From: Citrobacter sp. R56
GTDB lineage: Bacteria > Pseudomonadota > Gammaproteobacteria > Enterobacterales > Enterobacteriaceae
Assembly: GCF_016811995.1 (NCBI RefSeq)
Contig: NZ_CP069159.1
Location: 3,472,001 to 3,536,000 of the forward strand
Direction of reading: 5' to 3'
Length of the DNA stretch: 64,000 nt
Shown here: positions 42,845 to 54,163 of the stretch, piece by piece
How positions within the stretch are numbered: position 1 is the first letter of the stretch
Layout: every line of letters begins with the position of its first letter
Translations under genes and position numbers: made by a program
Notes under the pieces: generated by a model
The model's database searches: none
The model's input: only the letters and a program-made list of their open reading frames with translations
What the model was told of the DNA's origin: nothing

Positions 42845-43668
42845 TGTACTTCTCCATGCCAGGGTGTCAGGCGTCGCTGGAGCGCACGCAAACCCAGTTC
42901 TAAAAGAAAGGCAATCACCGCAATGACTGCGATACCCGCCAGCACCACGTCGGTCGCCAGAAACTCCCCCGCCGACTGCACCATAAAACCTAAACCTCGC
43001 GTTGCCGCAATCAGCTCCGCCGCCACCAGCGTCGACCAGCCAACGCCCAGTCCGATACGTATTCCTGTGAGGATTTCCGGTAACGCACCGGGCAGAATCA
43101 CAAACCACAGCACCTGCATACGGCTGGCGCCCAGCGATCTTGCCGCGCGAAGGCGAACCTGCTGCGCGCTTTTTACTCCCGCCATCGCCGACATCGCGAC
43201 AGGCGCGAAAATAGCCAGATAGATCAGCAGGATCTTGGAAGTCTCGCCAATGCCAAACCAGATAACCATCAGCGGCAGATAGGCGAGCGGTGGCACCGGG
43301 CGATAAAGTTCGATAATGGGATCAAGAATGCCGCGTACCGTTGGGCTTAATCCCATCGCGATCCCAACCGGAATACCGATAATCACCGCCGCCAGCAGCG
43401 CCAGCACAATGCGAGTCAAACTGGCCGCCAGATGTTGCCACAGCGTGGCGTCCATAAAGCCCTGTGGCCCGGCAATCGCGATCAGTTTCTGCAATACCTG
43501 CTCCGGCGGTGGCAGAAACAACGGGCTTACCAACTGCAATGCCGCCACCGTCCACCACACGGCGAGGATAACCGCCAGCGTGGCGAGACTTAACGTTATC
43601 TGTCGCGAGAATGGCCAGCGCCATTTCAACGTCCGCTGACGCGGCTTATCACCGATCACCACACTCAT
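42841..43668 (-). CDS. tauC: Taurine ABC transporter permease TauC
   Basis: A 275-residue inner-membrane permease of the taurine importer. It has about six membrane helices; the cytoplasmic EAA loop is visible as [26 protein letters not shown] in pieces (EAA-type AARSLGAS, then ILPGALPEI). It overlaps tauB by 4 bp upstream and tauD by 4 bp downstream, so all three are translationally coupled. Length equals E. coli TauC. Confidence 0.95.
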   Translation of the reverse strand: MSVVIGDKPRQRTLKWRWPFSRQITLSLATLAVILAVWWTVAALQLVSPLFLPPPEQVLQKLIAIAGPQGFMDATLWQHLAASLTRIVLALLAAVIIGIPVGIAMGLSPTVRGILDPIIELYRPVPPLAYLPLMVIWFGIGETSKILLIYLAIFAPVAMSAMAGVKSAQQVRLRAARSLGASRMQVLWFVILPGALPEILTGIRIGLGVGWSTLVAAELIAATRGLGFMVQSAGEFLATDVVLAGIAVIAVIAFLLELGLRALQRRLTPWHGEVQ

Positions 43669-44432
43669 GAAAAGGCCTCCCGTTGCTCAAAGACGCGGCT
43701 TAACACATATTCGCGGGTCTCAATAAACTGCGGATCGGACTTAATGCTGCGACTCGGCTCGCCCGCAACAAAACGGCGGGCAAAGTCCAGCGGCAGGCGT
43801 TCCAGCACCCGACCAGGCCCTGGGGACAACAGCACCAGTTCGGTGGCCATAAATACCGCCTCTTCAATATCATGCGTAATCAGCAGTACCTTTTTGCCCG
43901 TCTCATGCCAGAGCGTCAGCAACAGGGTTTGCATCTGCTCGCGGGTAAAGGTATCCAGCGCGCCGAAAGGTTCATCCAGCAACAAAAGCTGCGGATTCGC
44001 CGCCAGCGCGCGAGCAATCCCCACCCGCTGGCGCTGCCCGCCGGAAAGCTGCCAGATAAAACGTTTTCCCGCCCCTTCCAGCCCGACTTTTTTCAGCATC
44101 TCCTGCGCTACCTGCTGACGTTGCGCTTTCTCTACGCCCGCCAGTTGCAGGCCAAATCCAACGTTATCCTGCACGTTACGCCAGGGGAGCAGACCTTCGT
44201 GCTGAAAGACCACGCCGCGCTCTGCGCCTGGGCCGTCCACCGGCTTACCCTCCAGCAGGATGCTGCCGCGCTGATACGGCACAAATCCGGCAATCAGGTT
44301 CAGCAGTGTGGTTTTTCCACAGCCCGACGGCCCCAGCACCACCAGCAGTTCGCCGCTGTCGAGCGTCAGACTGATATCGTCCAGCGCCGGTTTACCACCG
44401 TAATCCGCAAAAAGATGAGAAATTTGCAGCAT
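43665..44432 (-). CDS. tauB: Taurine ABC transporter ATPase TauB
   Basis: A 255-residue ABC ATPase that drives taurine import. Walker A is [11 protein letters not shown], the Q loop is FQHEGLLPW, the ABC signature is [10 protein letters not shown], Walker B is [12 protein letters not shown], and the switch His is in ITHDIEEA. It lies 12 bp after tauA and overlaps tauC by 4 bp. Length equals E. coli TauB. Confidence 0.96.
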   Translation of the reverse strand: MLQISHLFADYGGKPALDDISLTLDSGELLVVLGPSGCGKTTLLNLIAGFVPYQRGSILLEGKPVDGPGAERGVVFQHEGLLPWRNVQDNVGFGLQLAGVEKAQRQQVAQEMLKKVGLEGAGKRFIWQLSGGQRQRVGIARALAANPQLLLLDEPFGALDTFTREQMQTLLLTLWHETGKKVLLITHDIEEAVFMATELVLLSPGPGRVLERLPLDFARRFVAGEPSRSIKSDPQFIETREYVLSRVFEQREAFS

Positions 44433-44444
44433 CAGCGCCCTCCT

Positions 44445-45407
44445 TTATTGCACGAAGCGGTCGGTGACGTACTGGCTGTAATCTGTCGCCACGGCGGGCA
44501 CTTTACCTTGCTCTTTGAGGAACTGTGCGGTGTCGATAATCGCTTTGTTTACCGGTCCGGTGAGTTCAGCCGTCTGCTGTTGTGGTGTCAGATAGGTGTT
44601 GCCTTTCACCAGTGCCGGCACGTCGGCTTCGGGTACGCCGCTTAGGCGCGACAGTTTGCTGATGTTTTCCGGCTGTTTCAGCCATTCATCAGGATTCGCG
44701 AGATAGGGTTGCTGGGCATCGATGGCGCTTTTGGCGAACGCTTTCACCACCTCCGGATGCTTCTCGGCAAAGTCTTTACGGACTACCCAGACATCCAGCG
44801 TCGGCGCGCCCCACTCGCCCACTTTTTCGGAGTCGGTCAGCACCTTACCGTCTTTTTCCAGCGCGTTCACCGCAGGTGCCCAGACGTAGGCGCCGTCGAT
44901 ATCCCCGCGCTGCCAGGCGGCAATAATCGCAGGCGGTTGCAGATTCACAATCTCCACCTGGCCGGGCTTAATCCCCCAGTGCTTTAAGGCCGCCAGCAAA
45001 CTGTAATGGGTGGTCGAAATAAAGGGGACGGCGATTCGTTTTCCGATCAAATCTTCGGGCTTGCTGATGTTTTTCTTCACCACCAGTGCTTCAGAATTAC
45101 CGAGTTTTGACGCGAGCAAAAAGACTTCAATTGGCACCTGCTGACTGGCGGCGACCGCCAATGGGCTGGAACCCAGATTGCCGATCTGCACATCGCCGGA
45201 GGCCAGCGCCCGCACAATGCTCGCGCCGCTATCGAACTTGCGCCAGTCAACGGTGGCCCCGCTCTCTTTGGCGAACGTGTTGTCTGCTTGGGCCACTTTC
45301 GCCGGTTCCGCAGATGTCTGATACGCGACGGTAACGTTAACCGCCTGAGCCTGAAAAGCGATGAATGCCAGTGCGGCAATGACGGTGCTACGCGATGTTA
45401 AAGCCAT
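44445..45407 (-). CDS. tauA: Taurine-binding protein TauA
   Basis: A 320-residue periplasmic solute-binding protein that delivers taurine to TauBC. A signal peptide (about residues 1-22, MALTSRSTVIAALAFIAF then QAQA) precedes the mature start near VNVTVAYQTS. The SsuA/TauA-type fold features TVDWRKFDSG and VWAPAVNALE are visible. It is the first gene of tauABCD; the promoter and Cbl-binding region should lie in 45408-45580, but I did not recognise a precise site. Confidence 0.95.
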   Translation of the reverse strand: MALTSRSTVIAALAFIAFQAQAVNVTVAYQTSAEPAKVAQADNTFAKESGATVDWRKFDSGASIVRALASGDVQIGNLGSSPLAVAASQQVPIEVFLLASKLGNSEALVVKKNISKPEDLIGKRIAVPFISTTHYSLLAALKHWGIKPGQVEIVNLQPPAIIAAWQRGDIDGAYVWAPAVNALEKDGKVLTDSEKVGEWGAPTLDVWVVRKDFAEKHPEVVKAFAKSAIDAQQPYLANPDEWLKQPENISKLSRLSGVPEADVPALVKGNTYLTPQQQTAELTGPVNKAIIDTAQFLKEQGKVPAVATDYSQYVTDRFVQ

Positions 45408-45586
45408 ATTGTCTGCTCCCCCTATTTTGTTATGGAGGCAGTATTTCGTGGCGGCTGAGTTTGATAAAGGAATTAAAAATTCTGGCTAAGAACAAAGCGT
45501 TTTTAGAAAAAAAATGGCAATAGTTAGCTATGGGGAGCATTTAGTGACAGGCAGGATATCGCGCTCACATGGCCGCCCAGCACCAC

Positions 45587-45676
45587 TGCCGGATGGCGAC
45601 GCCAAAGCGTCTTATCCGGCCTACAAAGAGCATAAGTTTCAAAGAACAGCACGAATTCGTAGGCCTTATCAGGCCG
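45587..45676. repeat. BIME upstream of tauA and after mmuM
   Basis: A REP unit at 45587-45624 (GCCGGATGGCGACGCCAAAG, then TTATCCGGCCTAC) and an inverted partial unit at 45658-45676 (GTAGGCCTTATCAGGCC) enclose a short spacer. The pair lies between the 3' end of mmuM and the tau promoter region. Confidence 0.75.
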
Positions 45677-45680
45677 ACTG

Positions 45681-46613
45681 TCAGCTTCGCGCTTTTATAG
45701 CGGCAATATCCTCTGGCGTGGTGCGACAACACCCGCCAATCAACCGCGCCCCCGCCGCCAGCCACTGCGGCAGGTAATCCGCCAGCCGCGCGCTGCATTC
45801 GCCGTGCTGATGCCAGGTTTTACTCACCGGATCGTAATGCTCGCCCGAGTTCGGGTAGACCACCAGCGGCAGCGACGTCAGTCCCTGTAAATGCAGCAAG
45901 GCGGCGGTGGTCTTTTCCAGCGCAATGCAGTTGACGCCAATCGCCACCACCTGAGGGAAATGGCTGAGGAACGCGACCACTTCGCGCAGCGGCGTGCCGT
46001 CGCTCAAATGTTCGCTGTCGCGCAGAGTGAAAGAGAACCACGCACGGGCGCGCGGCCAGGACTTCAACAGTTCCGCCAGCGCTTTGATCTCGACAAAATT
46101 CGGCATCGTTTCGCAGGCCAGCAGATCGGCGCCCGCATCCAGCAACGCTTCCACACGTGGACGGTGGAACGCCTGAAATTCTTCGCGGCTACGCAGGTAG
46201 TCGCCACGGTATTCAGAACCGTCAGCAAGAAACGCACCGTAGGGTCCCACGGAGCCCGCCACCAGCAGCGTGCCCGCCTGCGGGTTTTCAGCCAGATACG
46301 CTTCCCGCGCTTTACGCGCCAGTTCAACGCTCTTTCCGATAAGTGCTTTTGATTGCGTCTCATCGAAACCGCGCGCCGCTAAACCTGCGGATGTGGCCTG
46401 ATAGCTGGCAGTAATGGCACACTGCGCGCCCGCACGGTAGTAGTCCAGGTGAACCTCGCGGATCACTTCCGGGTTTTCCACTAACACTTTGGCGGACCAG
46501 AGCCTGTCCGCTAACGTACAGCCACGCGCTTCCAGTTCCGTTGCCAGCGCCCCATCCAGCAACAAGAAATCTTGCTTTTCGAGGATGGCGTTCAACGGAT
46601 TATGCTGCGACAT
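45681..46613 (-). CDS. mmuM: Homocysteine S-methyltransferase MmuM
   Basis: A 310-residue zinc enzyme that methylates homocysteine using S-methylmethionine or S-adenosylmethionine, making methionine. The N-terminal LLDGALATELEARG, the VAIGVNCIA cysteine and the C-terminal GGCCRTTPEDI pair of cysteines form the zinc site. Length equals E. coli MmuM. In E. coli it is downstream of the permease gene mmuP; here no mmuP is present, so S-methylmethionine would need another importer, or the enzyme serves SAM repair. Confidence 0.94.
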   Translation of the reverse strand: MSQHNPLNAILEKQDFLLLDGALATELEARGCTLADRLWSAKVLVENPEVIREVHLDYYRAGAQCAITASYQATSAGLAARGFDETQSKALIGKSVELARKAREAYLAENPQAGTLLVAGSVGPYGAFLADGSEYRGDYLRSREEFQAFHRPRVEALLDAGADLLACETMPNFVEIKALAELLKSWPRARAWFSFTLRDSEHLSDGTPLREVVAFLSHFPQVVAIGVNCIALEKTTAALLHLQGLTSLPLVVYPNSGEHYDPVSKTWHQHGECSARLADYLPQWLAAGARLIGGCCRTTPEDIAAIKARS

Positions 46614-46846
46614 GTTGTGGCTCCTGTAGGAATTTTCGACGTTAATAAACAGAAAATCACCCTATCACAACGACGCAAACGGTAACCTGTACCATCGCCC
46701 ATTTTTAACGCTCGCTCAAACCGGTCGTTGATGCCACACCCTAAGGGCTGGCGCTTGTCAGAGGGTAAGACGTAATGATTAGAAACAAAAAGGTGCGCAG
46801 CAGACTGCTCTGTCATCGTTATCGTCGGGTGCCCCTCGCAGTGGTA

Positions 46847-47017
46847 GAGGAAAGTGAAGCTACGGCAACGGCAGTTGGCAAGCGGCACGGAAAACCGGTG
46901 GTATTGAAGATTGATGCACGCTTAAAGCACGAGAAAGGGATCAAATTTTATCAGGCCGATAATGGCGTCTGGTTGACTAAAACGGTGCCGGTAAGTTTTA
47001 TTTTCCGGGAGGGATAA
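46847..47017 (+). pseudogene. kptA: 3' remnant of kptA (RNA 2'-phosphotransferase)
   Basis: About 57 codons matching the C-terminal end of the Tpt1/KptA family: [17 protein letters not shown], then [18 protein letters not shown] and SFI before the stop at 47015-47017. In E. coli KptA, as I recall it, the equivalent segment follows HLSADEATARKVGARYG and ends near FLEW. The N-terminal two thirds, including the catalytic Arg/His region, are absent; the in-frame sequence upstream (from 46775) is not KptA-like. It is therefore a truncated, inactive copy between mmuM and a cold-shock-domain gene. A short translated peptide from the ATG at 46775 cannot be excluded. Confidence 0.7.
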
Positions 47018-47020
47018 GCG

Positions 47021-47061
47021 GTGCCGAAATTCTGCTTATCTGAGCCACAGAATTTCGGCAC
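47021..47061. repeat. Perfect 14-bp inverted repeat after the kptA remnant
   Basis: GTGCCGAAATTCTG at 47021-47034 is exactly inverted as CAGAATTTCGGCAC at 47048-47061 around a 13-base loop. It begins three bases after the kptA stop, in a convergent gap. No long U run follows on either strand, so it could be a terminator, a processing hairpin, or a relic. Confidence 0.55.
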
Positions 47062-47079
47062 GGGTCAGTCCGAATGATT

Positions 47080-47562
47080 TCAGATCTTGAGCATTTTTAC
47101 CGTGGCCTCGATGTCTATCTCATCTTCCGAGAAGATTAACGTCGTGCCCTGGAAGGTGGTGATTGCCAGTTTTTTCACCGAGCGCATCTCGCCAGGCTTC
47201 GCGTCTGTTTTAGGTCTGATATTGCTCATCAGGATCCCCACCGACAGCACCGCGTTTTCTTTATCAATGCCGGTATCGACAGGGACTTCTTCGCTGTACA
47301 CCAGGAAAGACTTGATCGAGGTGAGCTTAAGGCGCTCGCCCGCAATGTAGATGTATTTGCTTTCCGGGACGACTTTCACCGCATAGGCTGACAAGCCCTT
47401 GTTGTTGGTGGTCGGTTCGAAGGTCACCGCCGCATCTTTCTTAATAAGCTCCGGATTGGCGACCTTAATCACATGAAAATAACGGTTATCACCGTTTTCA
47501 TCTTTGATAAATCCAAAGCCTTTATCTTTAAACCACGTTGTGATTGTTCCGTTCATCGCCAT
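47080..47562 (-). CDS. Cold-shock-domain protein with an extra C-terminal region
   Basis: A 160-residue protein. Residues 3-65 form a cold-shock domain with RNP1 (KGFGFI) and an RNP2-like NRYFHVIKV, expected to bind single-stranded RNA or DNA. Residues about 70-160 are a second, beta-rich region (SKYIYIAGERLKLTSIKSF, ITTFQGTTLIFSEDEIDIE) that I do not recognise; canonical Csp proteins are only about 70 residues. A second ATG two codons in (47556) has better spacing from AGGCGG and is an alternative start. It is convergent with the kptA remnant and lies downstream of yaiL on the same strand. The function is unknown. Confidence 0.75.
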   Translation of the reverse strand: MAMNGTITTWFKDKGFGFIKDENGDNRYFHVIKVANPELIKKDAAVTFEPTTNNKGLSAYAVKVVPESKYIYIAGERLKLTSIKSFLVYSEEVPVDTGIDKENAVLSVGILMSNIRPKTDAKPGEMRSVKKLAITTFQGTTLIFSEDEIDIEATVKMLKI

Positions 47563-47665
47563 TACCGCCTGATTAATCGTTTATCTACTCAGTTTTGCTG
47601 CGCGCAGTGTAAAGCACAACGCCTGCACAGACTATGCCTTTGGCTTAAGTCTGGACTACCTTTAT

Positions 47666-48205
47666 TTACCACATCAAATCATCGGGTACTTTAAAGTCAG
47701 CATACGGATCTTCTTCATCCTGCTCTTCTGCACTCAGCGCGCTGTGTAACACAATACTGCTCGCATCCCGTTGGGCGATCTTATCGGCTACGCTTGCGGG
47801 GATAATCGCGTATTCGCTCTCGCTACTGTTATCAACAGCCAAACGCGCAATCGCGAGACGACCGTTGATCAGCTGAGTCTGAGTCAGCTTATCCACCGTG
47901 ATTTTTTTGATTAAATTGTTGTCGGTGAAGTTAAAACCAATATCGCCTCTTGAAATGGTGATTCGGTTCATTTCAATAAGTTGCTTCACTTGCGCTTTAT
48001 ACTCTTTCGATAAAACAGCCTGTTTTTGTTGTTCGCTCAGCTGTTTATCACGCTCAAGTTGCGCTTTTTTATTCTCTTCCACGGCCTCTCTTGCCTCACG
48101 AGCCTGAACGCGTGATTTTTTAGCCGTTCTCTGGACTTTGGCCATTTTTTTGCTGGTCACTAATCCAGCTTTAAGCATCTGCTCTTGTAAGGTGAGTTTT
48201 GTCAT
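47666..48205 (-). CDS. yaiL: YaiL family protein (DUF2058)
   Basis: A 179-residue soluble protein of unknown function. The N-terminal MTKLTLQEQMLKAGLVTSKK leads into a very basic, helical Arg/Lys/Glu/Gln-rich segment (residues 18-75, likely coiled coil or RNA-binding). A conserved globular part follows (RGDIGFNFTD) and an acidic C terminus (EEDPYADFKVPDDLMW). The ATG at 48205 matches E. coli YaiL. It is probably nucleoprotein-associated; that is inference from composition. Confidence 0.92.
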   Translation of the reverse strand: MTKLTLQEQMLKAGLVTSKKMAKVQRTAKKSRVQAREAREAVEENKKAQLERDKQLSEQQKQAVLSKEYKAQVKQLIEMNRITISRGDIGFNFTDNNLIKKITVDKLTQTQLINGRLAIARLAVDNSSESEYAIIPASVADKIAQRDASSIVLHSALSAEEQDEEDPYADFKVPDDLMW

Positions 48206-48453
48206 CTTCGTATCTAAACCGGTTGAATATTTATGGGGATTATACCTGTATTTTTTGAGGCTGTACCTGTTTGCCACATCCTGGCGTGGCGTGAGCCGAC
48301 GTGTTTATTGATTTCAGGAATGCGCCGGGCGATTACGCTGAACCCGACGGATCGATTGGCCCAATCTCATCGTGACTTGCCCATTTGCCCACATTCATCT
48401 TCTGGACAACACTCTACGATGGCATCACTGACTCACCACGTGGAGTAAACATC

Positions 48454-49230
48454 ATGAATATCACCCAAATCCGTAATGCCACGCAGCTCATCACCTTTGG
48501 CCACAAAACGTTTCTGGTAGACCCGATGCTGGCCCCGCAAGGTGCATACCCAGGATTTGCCGGAACGGCGCGCGCGGAGATCCGAAATCCCACGGTGGAA
48601 CTCCCGTGCAGTATTGACACACTGTTGAAAGCCGATGCCCTGATCGTCACCCACCTGCATGAAGATCACTGGGATGAGGCCGCGGCCCGCACGATACCCA
48701 AGGACAAACCTGTCTACGTGCAAAATGCTCAGGATGCGCAAACGCTGCGGGATCAGGGCTTCACCCGGCTTACCGTTTTGTCGGATAACACCGTGTTGGG
48801 CGATATCACTCTGCATAAAACCGGCGGTCAGCACGGTTCGGATCGCGCTTACGCCATTCCACAAATGGCGGAACGTTTAGGGGAGGCTTGCGGTGTCATT
48901 TTCCAGCATGCTGAGGAGAAAACGCTGTATCTGGTCGGCGATACAATCTGGCGCGACGAGGTGGAAACCGCGATGTCGACCTTCCAGCCTGACGTGGTGG
49001 TCGTGAATGCAGGGTTTGCGCACGTCCTCGGTTTTGGCCCGATCATTATGGGCGCGGAAGATGTACTAAAAACCCACTTCGCGCTGCCGCAGGCACAGAT
49101 TGTGGCCACCCATATGGAAGCCATAAACCACTGCCTGCTCACCCGTGACGCACTCAGGCAGTATGCCCAGGATAACCAAATTGCAGAACTCGTGAACGTG
49201 CCGGAAGATGGTGAAACGCTCACCTTTTAA
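48454..49230 (+). CDS. Metallo-beta-lactamase-fold hydrolase
   Basis: A 258-residue protein of the MBL superfamily (UlaG-like branch). The metal motif is THLHEDHWD (HxHxDH), followed by GGQHG, GDTIW (bridging Asp) and the C-terminal THMEAINH. The ATG at 48454 has GGAG 8 bases upstream; an earlier in-frame ATG lacks one. No signal peptide is seen, so it is cytoplasmic. It lies 21 bp ahead of an AraC-type regulator on the same strand, suggesting co-transcription. The substrate is unknown; lactonase or phosphodiesterase activity would be guesses. Confidence 0.8.
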   Translation: MNITQIRNATQLITFGHKTFLVDPMLAPQGAYPGFAGTARAEIRNPTVELPCSIDTLLKADALIVTHLHEDHWDEAAARTIPKDKPVYVQNAQDAQTLRDQGFTRLTVLSDNTVLGDITLHKTGGQHGSDRAYAIPQMAERLGEACGVIFQHAEEKTLYLVGDTIWRDEVETAMSTFQPDVVVVNAGFAHVLGFGPIIMGAEDVLKTHFALPQAQIVATHMEAINHCLLTRDALRQYAQDNQIAELVNVPEDGETLTF

Positions 49231-49251
49231 TAACTCCCGATGAGGAATCGT

Positions 49252-50205
49252 ATGCGCCCAGTCACCGTCGCCATTATCGCTGTTGAAGATTTCAGTCCCT
49301 TCCACTTTTCGGTGCCCTGTATCCTTTTCAGTGACAAAATGACGGTGAAAAAACGATTTGAGGTACAGATCTGCGCTGAAAAGCCCGGAATTGTCAGATC
49401 ACAGGACGGTTTTTCGGTCACAGCCTCACACGGCTATGAAGCGGTCACTCATGCTGACATCGTGGTCATCCCCTATTGGGGGACCACGGCGAACTGCCCG
49501 CCGCAGCGTTTACTCAACGCGCTGGTTCGTGCGCGGAATAATGGTGCGCAGATTGTCGGACTTTGTCTGGGCGCCTTCGTTCTGGGCTACGCGGGTTTGC
49601 TTGACGGTAAACGCGCCGCCACCCACTGGGAATTTGAGCAGGATTTTCAGGCGCGCTTCCCCACGACTCACCTTGATATTAACGCCCTGTACGTGGACGA
49701 CGACGGCATTATTACCTCGGCAGGAACCGCCGCAGCGCTGGATTGCTGCCTGTACATAATCCGTCAACGCTTTGGCAGCGTGGTGGCTAATCAAATTGCC
49801 CGGCGGATGATTGTCCCGCCGCATCGCGAAGGGGGACAGGCGCAGTTTATAGAACAACCCGTGCCCAAAAACACCCAGGATGAGCGCATCAACGCGCTGA
49901 TCGATTATTTACGCCTGCACATCCGCGAACAGCATAACCTGGACTCGCTGGCGCAGCAGGTAATGATGAGCCGTCGCACTTTGACGCGTCATTTTATGAA
50001 AGCCACCGGATCGAGCGTGGCCGGGTGGCTAATTACCGAGCGTCTACGCCAAAGCCAGGAGCTGCTGGAGTCCAGCCATCTCCCGGTCGAACGGATTGCG
50101 GAACAGGTCGGGTTTCTTTCGCCGGTGACCTGGCGCCAGCATTTTAAATCTCAATTTGGCGTCAGCCCCGCCGAATGGCGCAAAACCTTCCAGGGTGTGG
50201 CGTGA
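49252..50205 (+). CDS. GlxA-type AraC-family regulator (DJ-1/PfpI plus HTH)
   Basis: A 317-residue regulator. Residues about 1-185 form a DJ-1/PfpI (class I amidotransferase-like) domain with the nucleophile-elbow region GLCLGAFVLGYAGLLDGKRA. Residues about 215-317 are an AraC/XylS DNA-binding domain (LAQQVMMSRRTLTRHFMKATG and VAEQVGFLSPVTWRQHF-like second HTH). The ATG at 49252 is preferred to one at 49240 because GAGG lies seven bases before it. It probably regulates the MBL-fold gene upstream, with which it is arranged head to tail. The effector is unknown. Confidence 0.8.
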   Translation: MRPVTVAIIAVEDFSPFHFSVPCILFSDKMTVKKRFEVQICAEKPGIVRSQDGFSVTASHGYEAVTHADIVVIPYWGTTANCPPQRLLNALVRARNNGAQIVGLCLGAFVLGYAGLLDGKRAATHWEFEQDFQARFPTTHLDINALYVDDDGIITSAGTAAALDCCLYIIRQRFGSVVANQIARRMIVPPHREGGQAQFIEQPVPKNTQDERINALIDYLRLHIREQHNLDSLAQQVMMSRRTLTRHFMKATGSSVAGWLITERLRQSQELLESSHLPVERIAEQVGFLSPVTWRQHFKSQFGVSPAEWRKTFQGVA

Positions 50206-50213
50206 GCGAGCGC

Positions 50214-50822
50214 TTAACCTCGTTTTTTCGCCAGCCAGATGGTATGCCCCGTGCAGTGGGGATCTTCCATCATCATATCCACAACCTCAAAACCGTTTGC
50301 TGACAGGAGTGCGCGGTACTCTTGTGGGGCAAGACTGGCATGGAACAACGGTTCACCTTCAAACTGCCCCATGGCGATCCCGTTTTCGGGGCCGCTGGTA
50401 AACATTAACGCACTGCCAGGATGGCTCAACTGGGCAAAAATCGGGAACATCTTTTGTTGGTCCTGCTGAGTTAAATGGAAAAAGCTGTCCCACGCAATCA
50501 GACCGTCAAAATTGTCATTGAGCGTTAATTCGCGCATATCCTGTTCCAGCCAGCGCTGGTCGGGAAAGGATTGCCTTGCGCGCGACAGCATCGCCGCAGA
50601 GCCATCGACACCGGTAAGCTGAAAGCCTTGCTGGATAAAATAGTCAGCAATCGGCTGACCATTCCCACAACCGATATCGAGAATGCTTCCCTTCCCGCCA
50701 ATGACAGCGATGAATTTATCCAGCCAGCGTTTCTCGAAAAGTGTGCGCGAGCGCTGGCTGGCATAGGCATCGGCGTGACGCCGGTAGATGGACAAAATGT
50801 TCTTTGCCGCAGAGTCACTCAC
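50214..50822 (-). CDS. Class I SAM-dependent methyltransferase
   Basis: A 202-residue Rossmann-fold methyltransferase. The SAM-binding motif I is ILDIGCGNGQPI, motif II is LTGVDGSAAML, and the post-motif region is FDGLIAWDSFFHL. The proposed start is GTG at 50822 (VSDSAAKNILSIY), preceded by GAGGG at suitable spacing; another GTG at 50849 has no ribosome site. It is convergent with the GlxA-type regulator (8 bp apart) and divergent from lacZ, occupying the position where lacI would stand in E. coli. The substrate is unknown. Confidence 0.78.
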   Translation of the reverse strand: MSDSAAKNILSIYRRHADAYASQRSRTLFEKRWLDKFIAVIGGKGSILDIGCGNGQPIADYFIQQGFQLTGVDGSAAMLSRARQSFPDQRWLEQDMRELTLNDNFDGLIAWDSFFHLTQQDQQKMFPIFAQLSHPGSALMFTSGPENGIAMGQFEGEPLFHASLAPQEYRALLSANGFEVVDMMMEDPHCTGHTIWLAKKRG

Positions 50823-50932
50823 ATTTCCCTCACTATTTTTATCTTTCACTTTTATATCAGTATGTTAAACATCACGACTATAGCCCAACTCCGGTCAGGT
50901 TTCTCCGCTCAAATCCGGTCCACCGTCATTAC

Positions 50933-50995
50933 TGTGAGTCAGTTCACCCACTCTACGTCCCCGGCTTTACAGGTTCTCTCAGCGCACTTTATGTT
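50933..50995 (+). promoter_or_regulatory. lac-type promoter with CRP site
   Basis: A CRP half-site pair TGTGA-N6-TCACC (50933-50948) lies 33 bp before the -35 TTTACA (50966-50971). An 18-bp spacer leads to the -10 TATGTT (50990-50995). The -35 and -10 hexamers, the 18-bp spacer and the CRP-to--35 distance are all identical to E. coli lacP as I recall it. Confidence 0.85.
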
Positions 50996-51001
50996 GATTA
51001 A

Positions 51002-51022
51002 AATTGTGAACGAATAACACAT
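51002..51022 (+). promoter_or_regulatory. lac operator O1-like site
   Basis: A 21-bp site beginning AATTGTGAAC and ending ATAACACAT agrees with E. coli O1 at 17 of 21 positions, including the AATTGTGA left half. It begins 6 bp after the -10, exactly as in E. coli. Binding by a LacI is an inference; no lacI lies in this window. Confidence 0.8.
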
Positions 51023-51024
51023 AA

Positions 51025-54117
<3,093 letters not shown>

Positions 54118-54121
54118 CGAA

Positions 54122-54158
54122 TTGCCGGATAAGACGCGACGGCGACACTATCCGGCAA
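54122..54158. repeat. REP hairpin between lacZ and prpE
   Basis: TTGCCGGATA at 54122-54131 is inverted as TATCCGGCAA at 54149-54158. It fills the 46-bp convergent gap, leaving no room for a lacY remnant. Confidence 0.75.
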
Positions 54159-54163
54159 CACTT

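Noticed and set aside
46775-46846. The 24 codons ahead of the kptA-like segment as a real N terminus
   Set aside because: The Arg-rich sequence has no resemblance to KptA and lacks a clear ribosome site, so only the KptA-like part is called, as a remnant.
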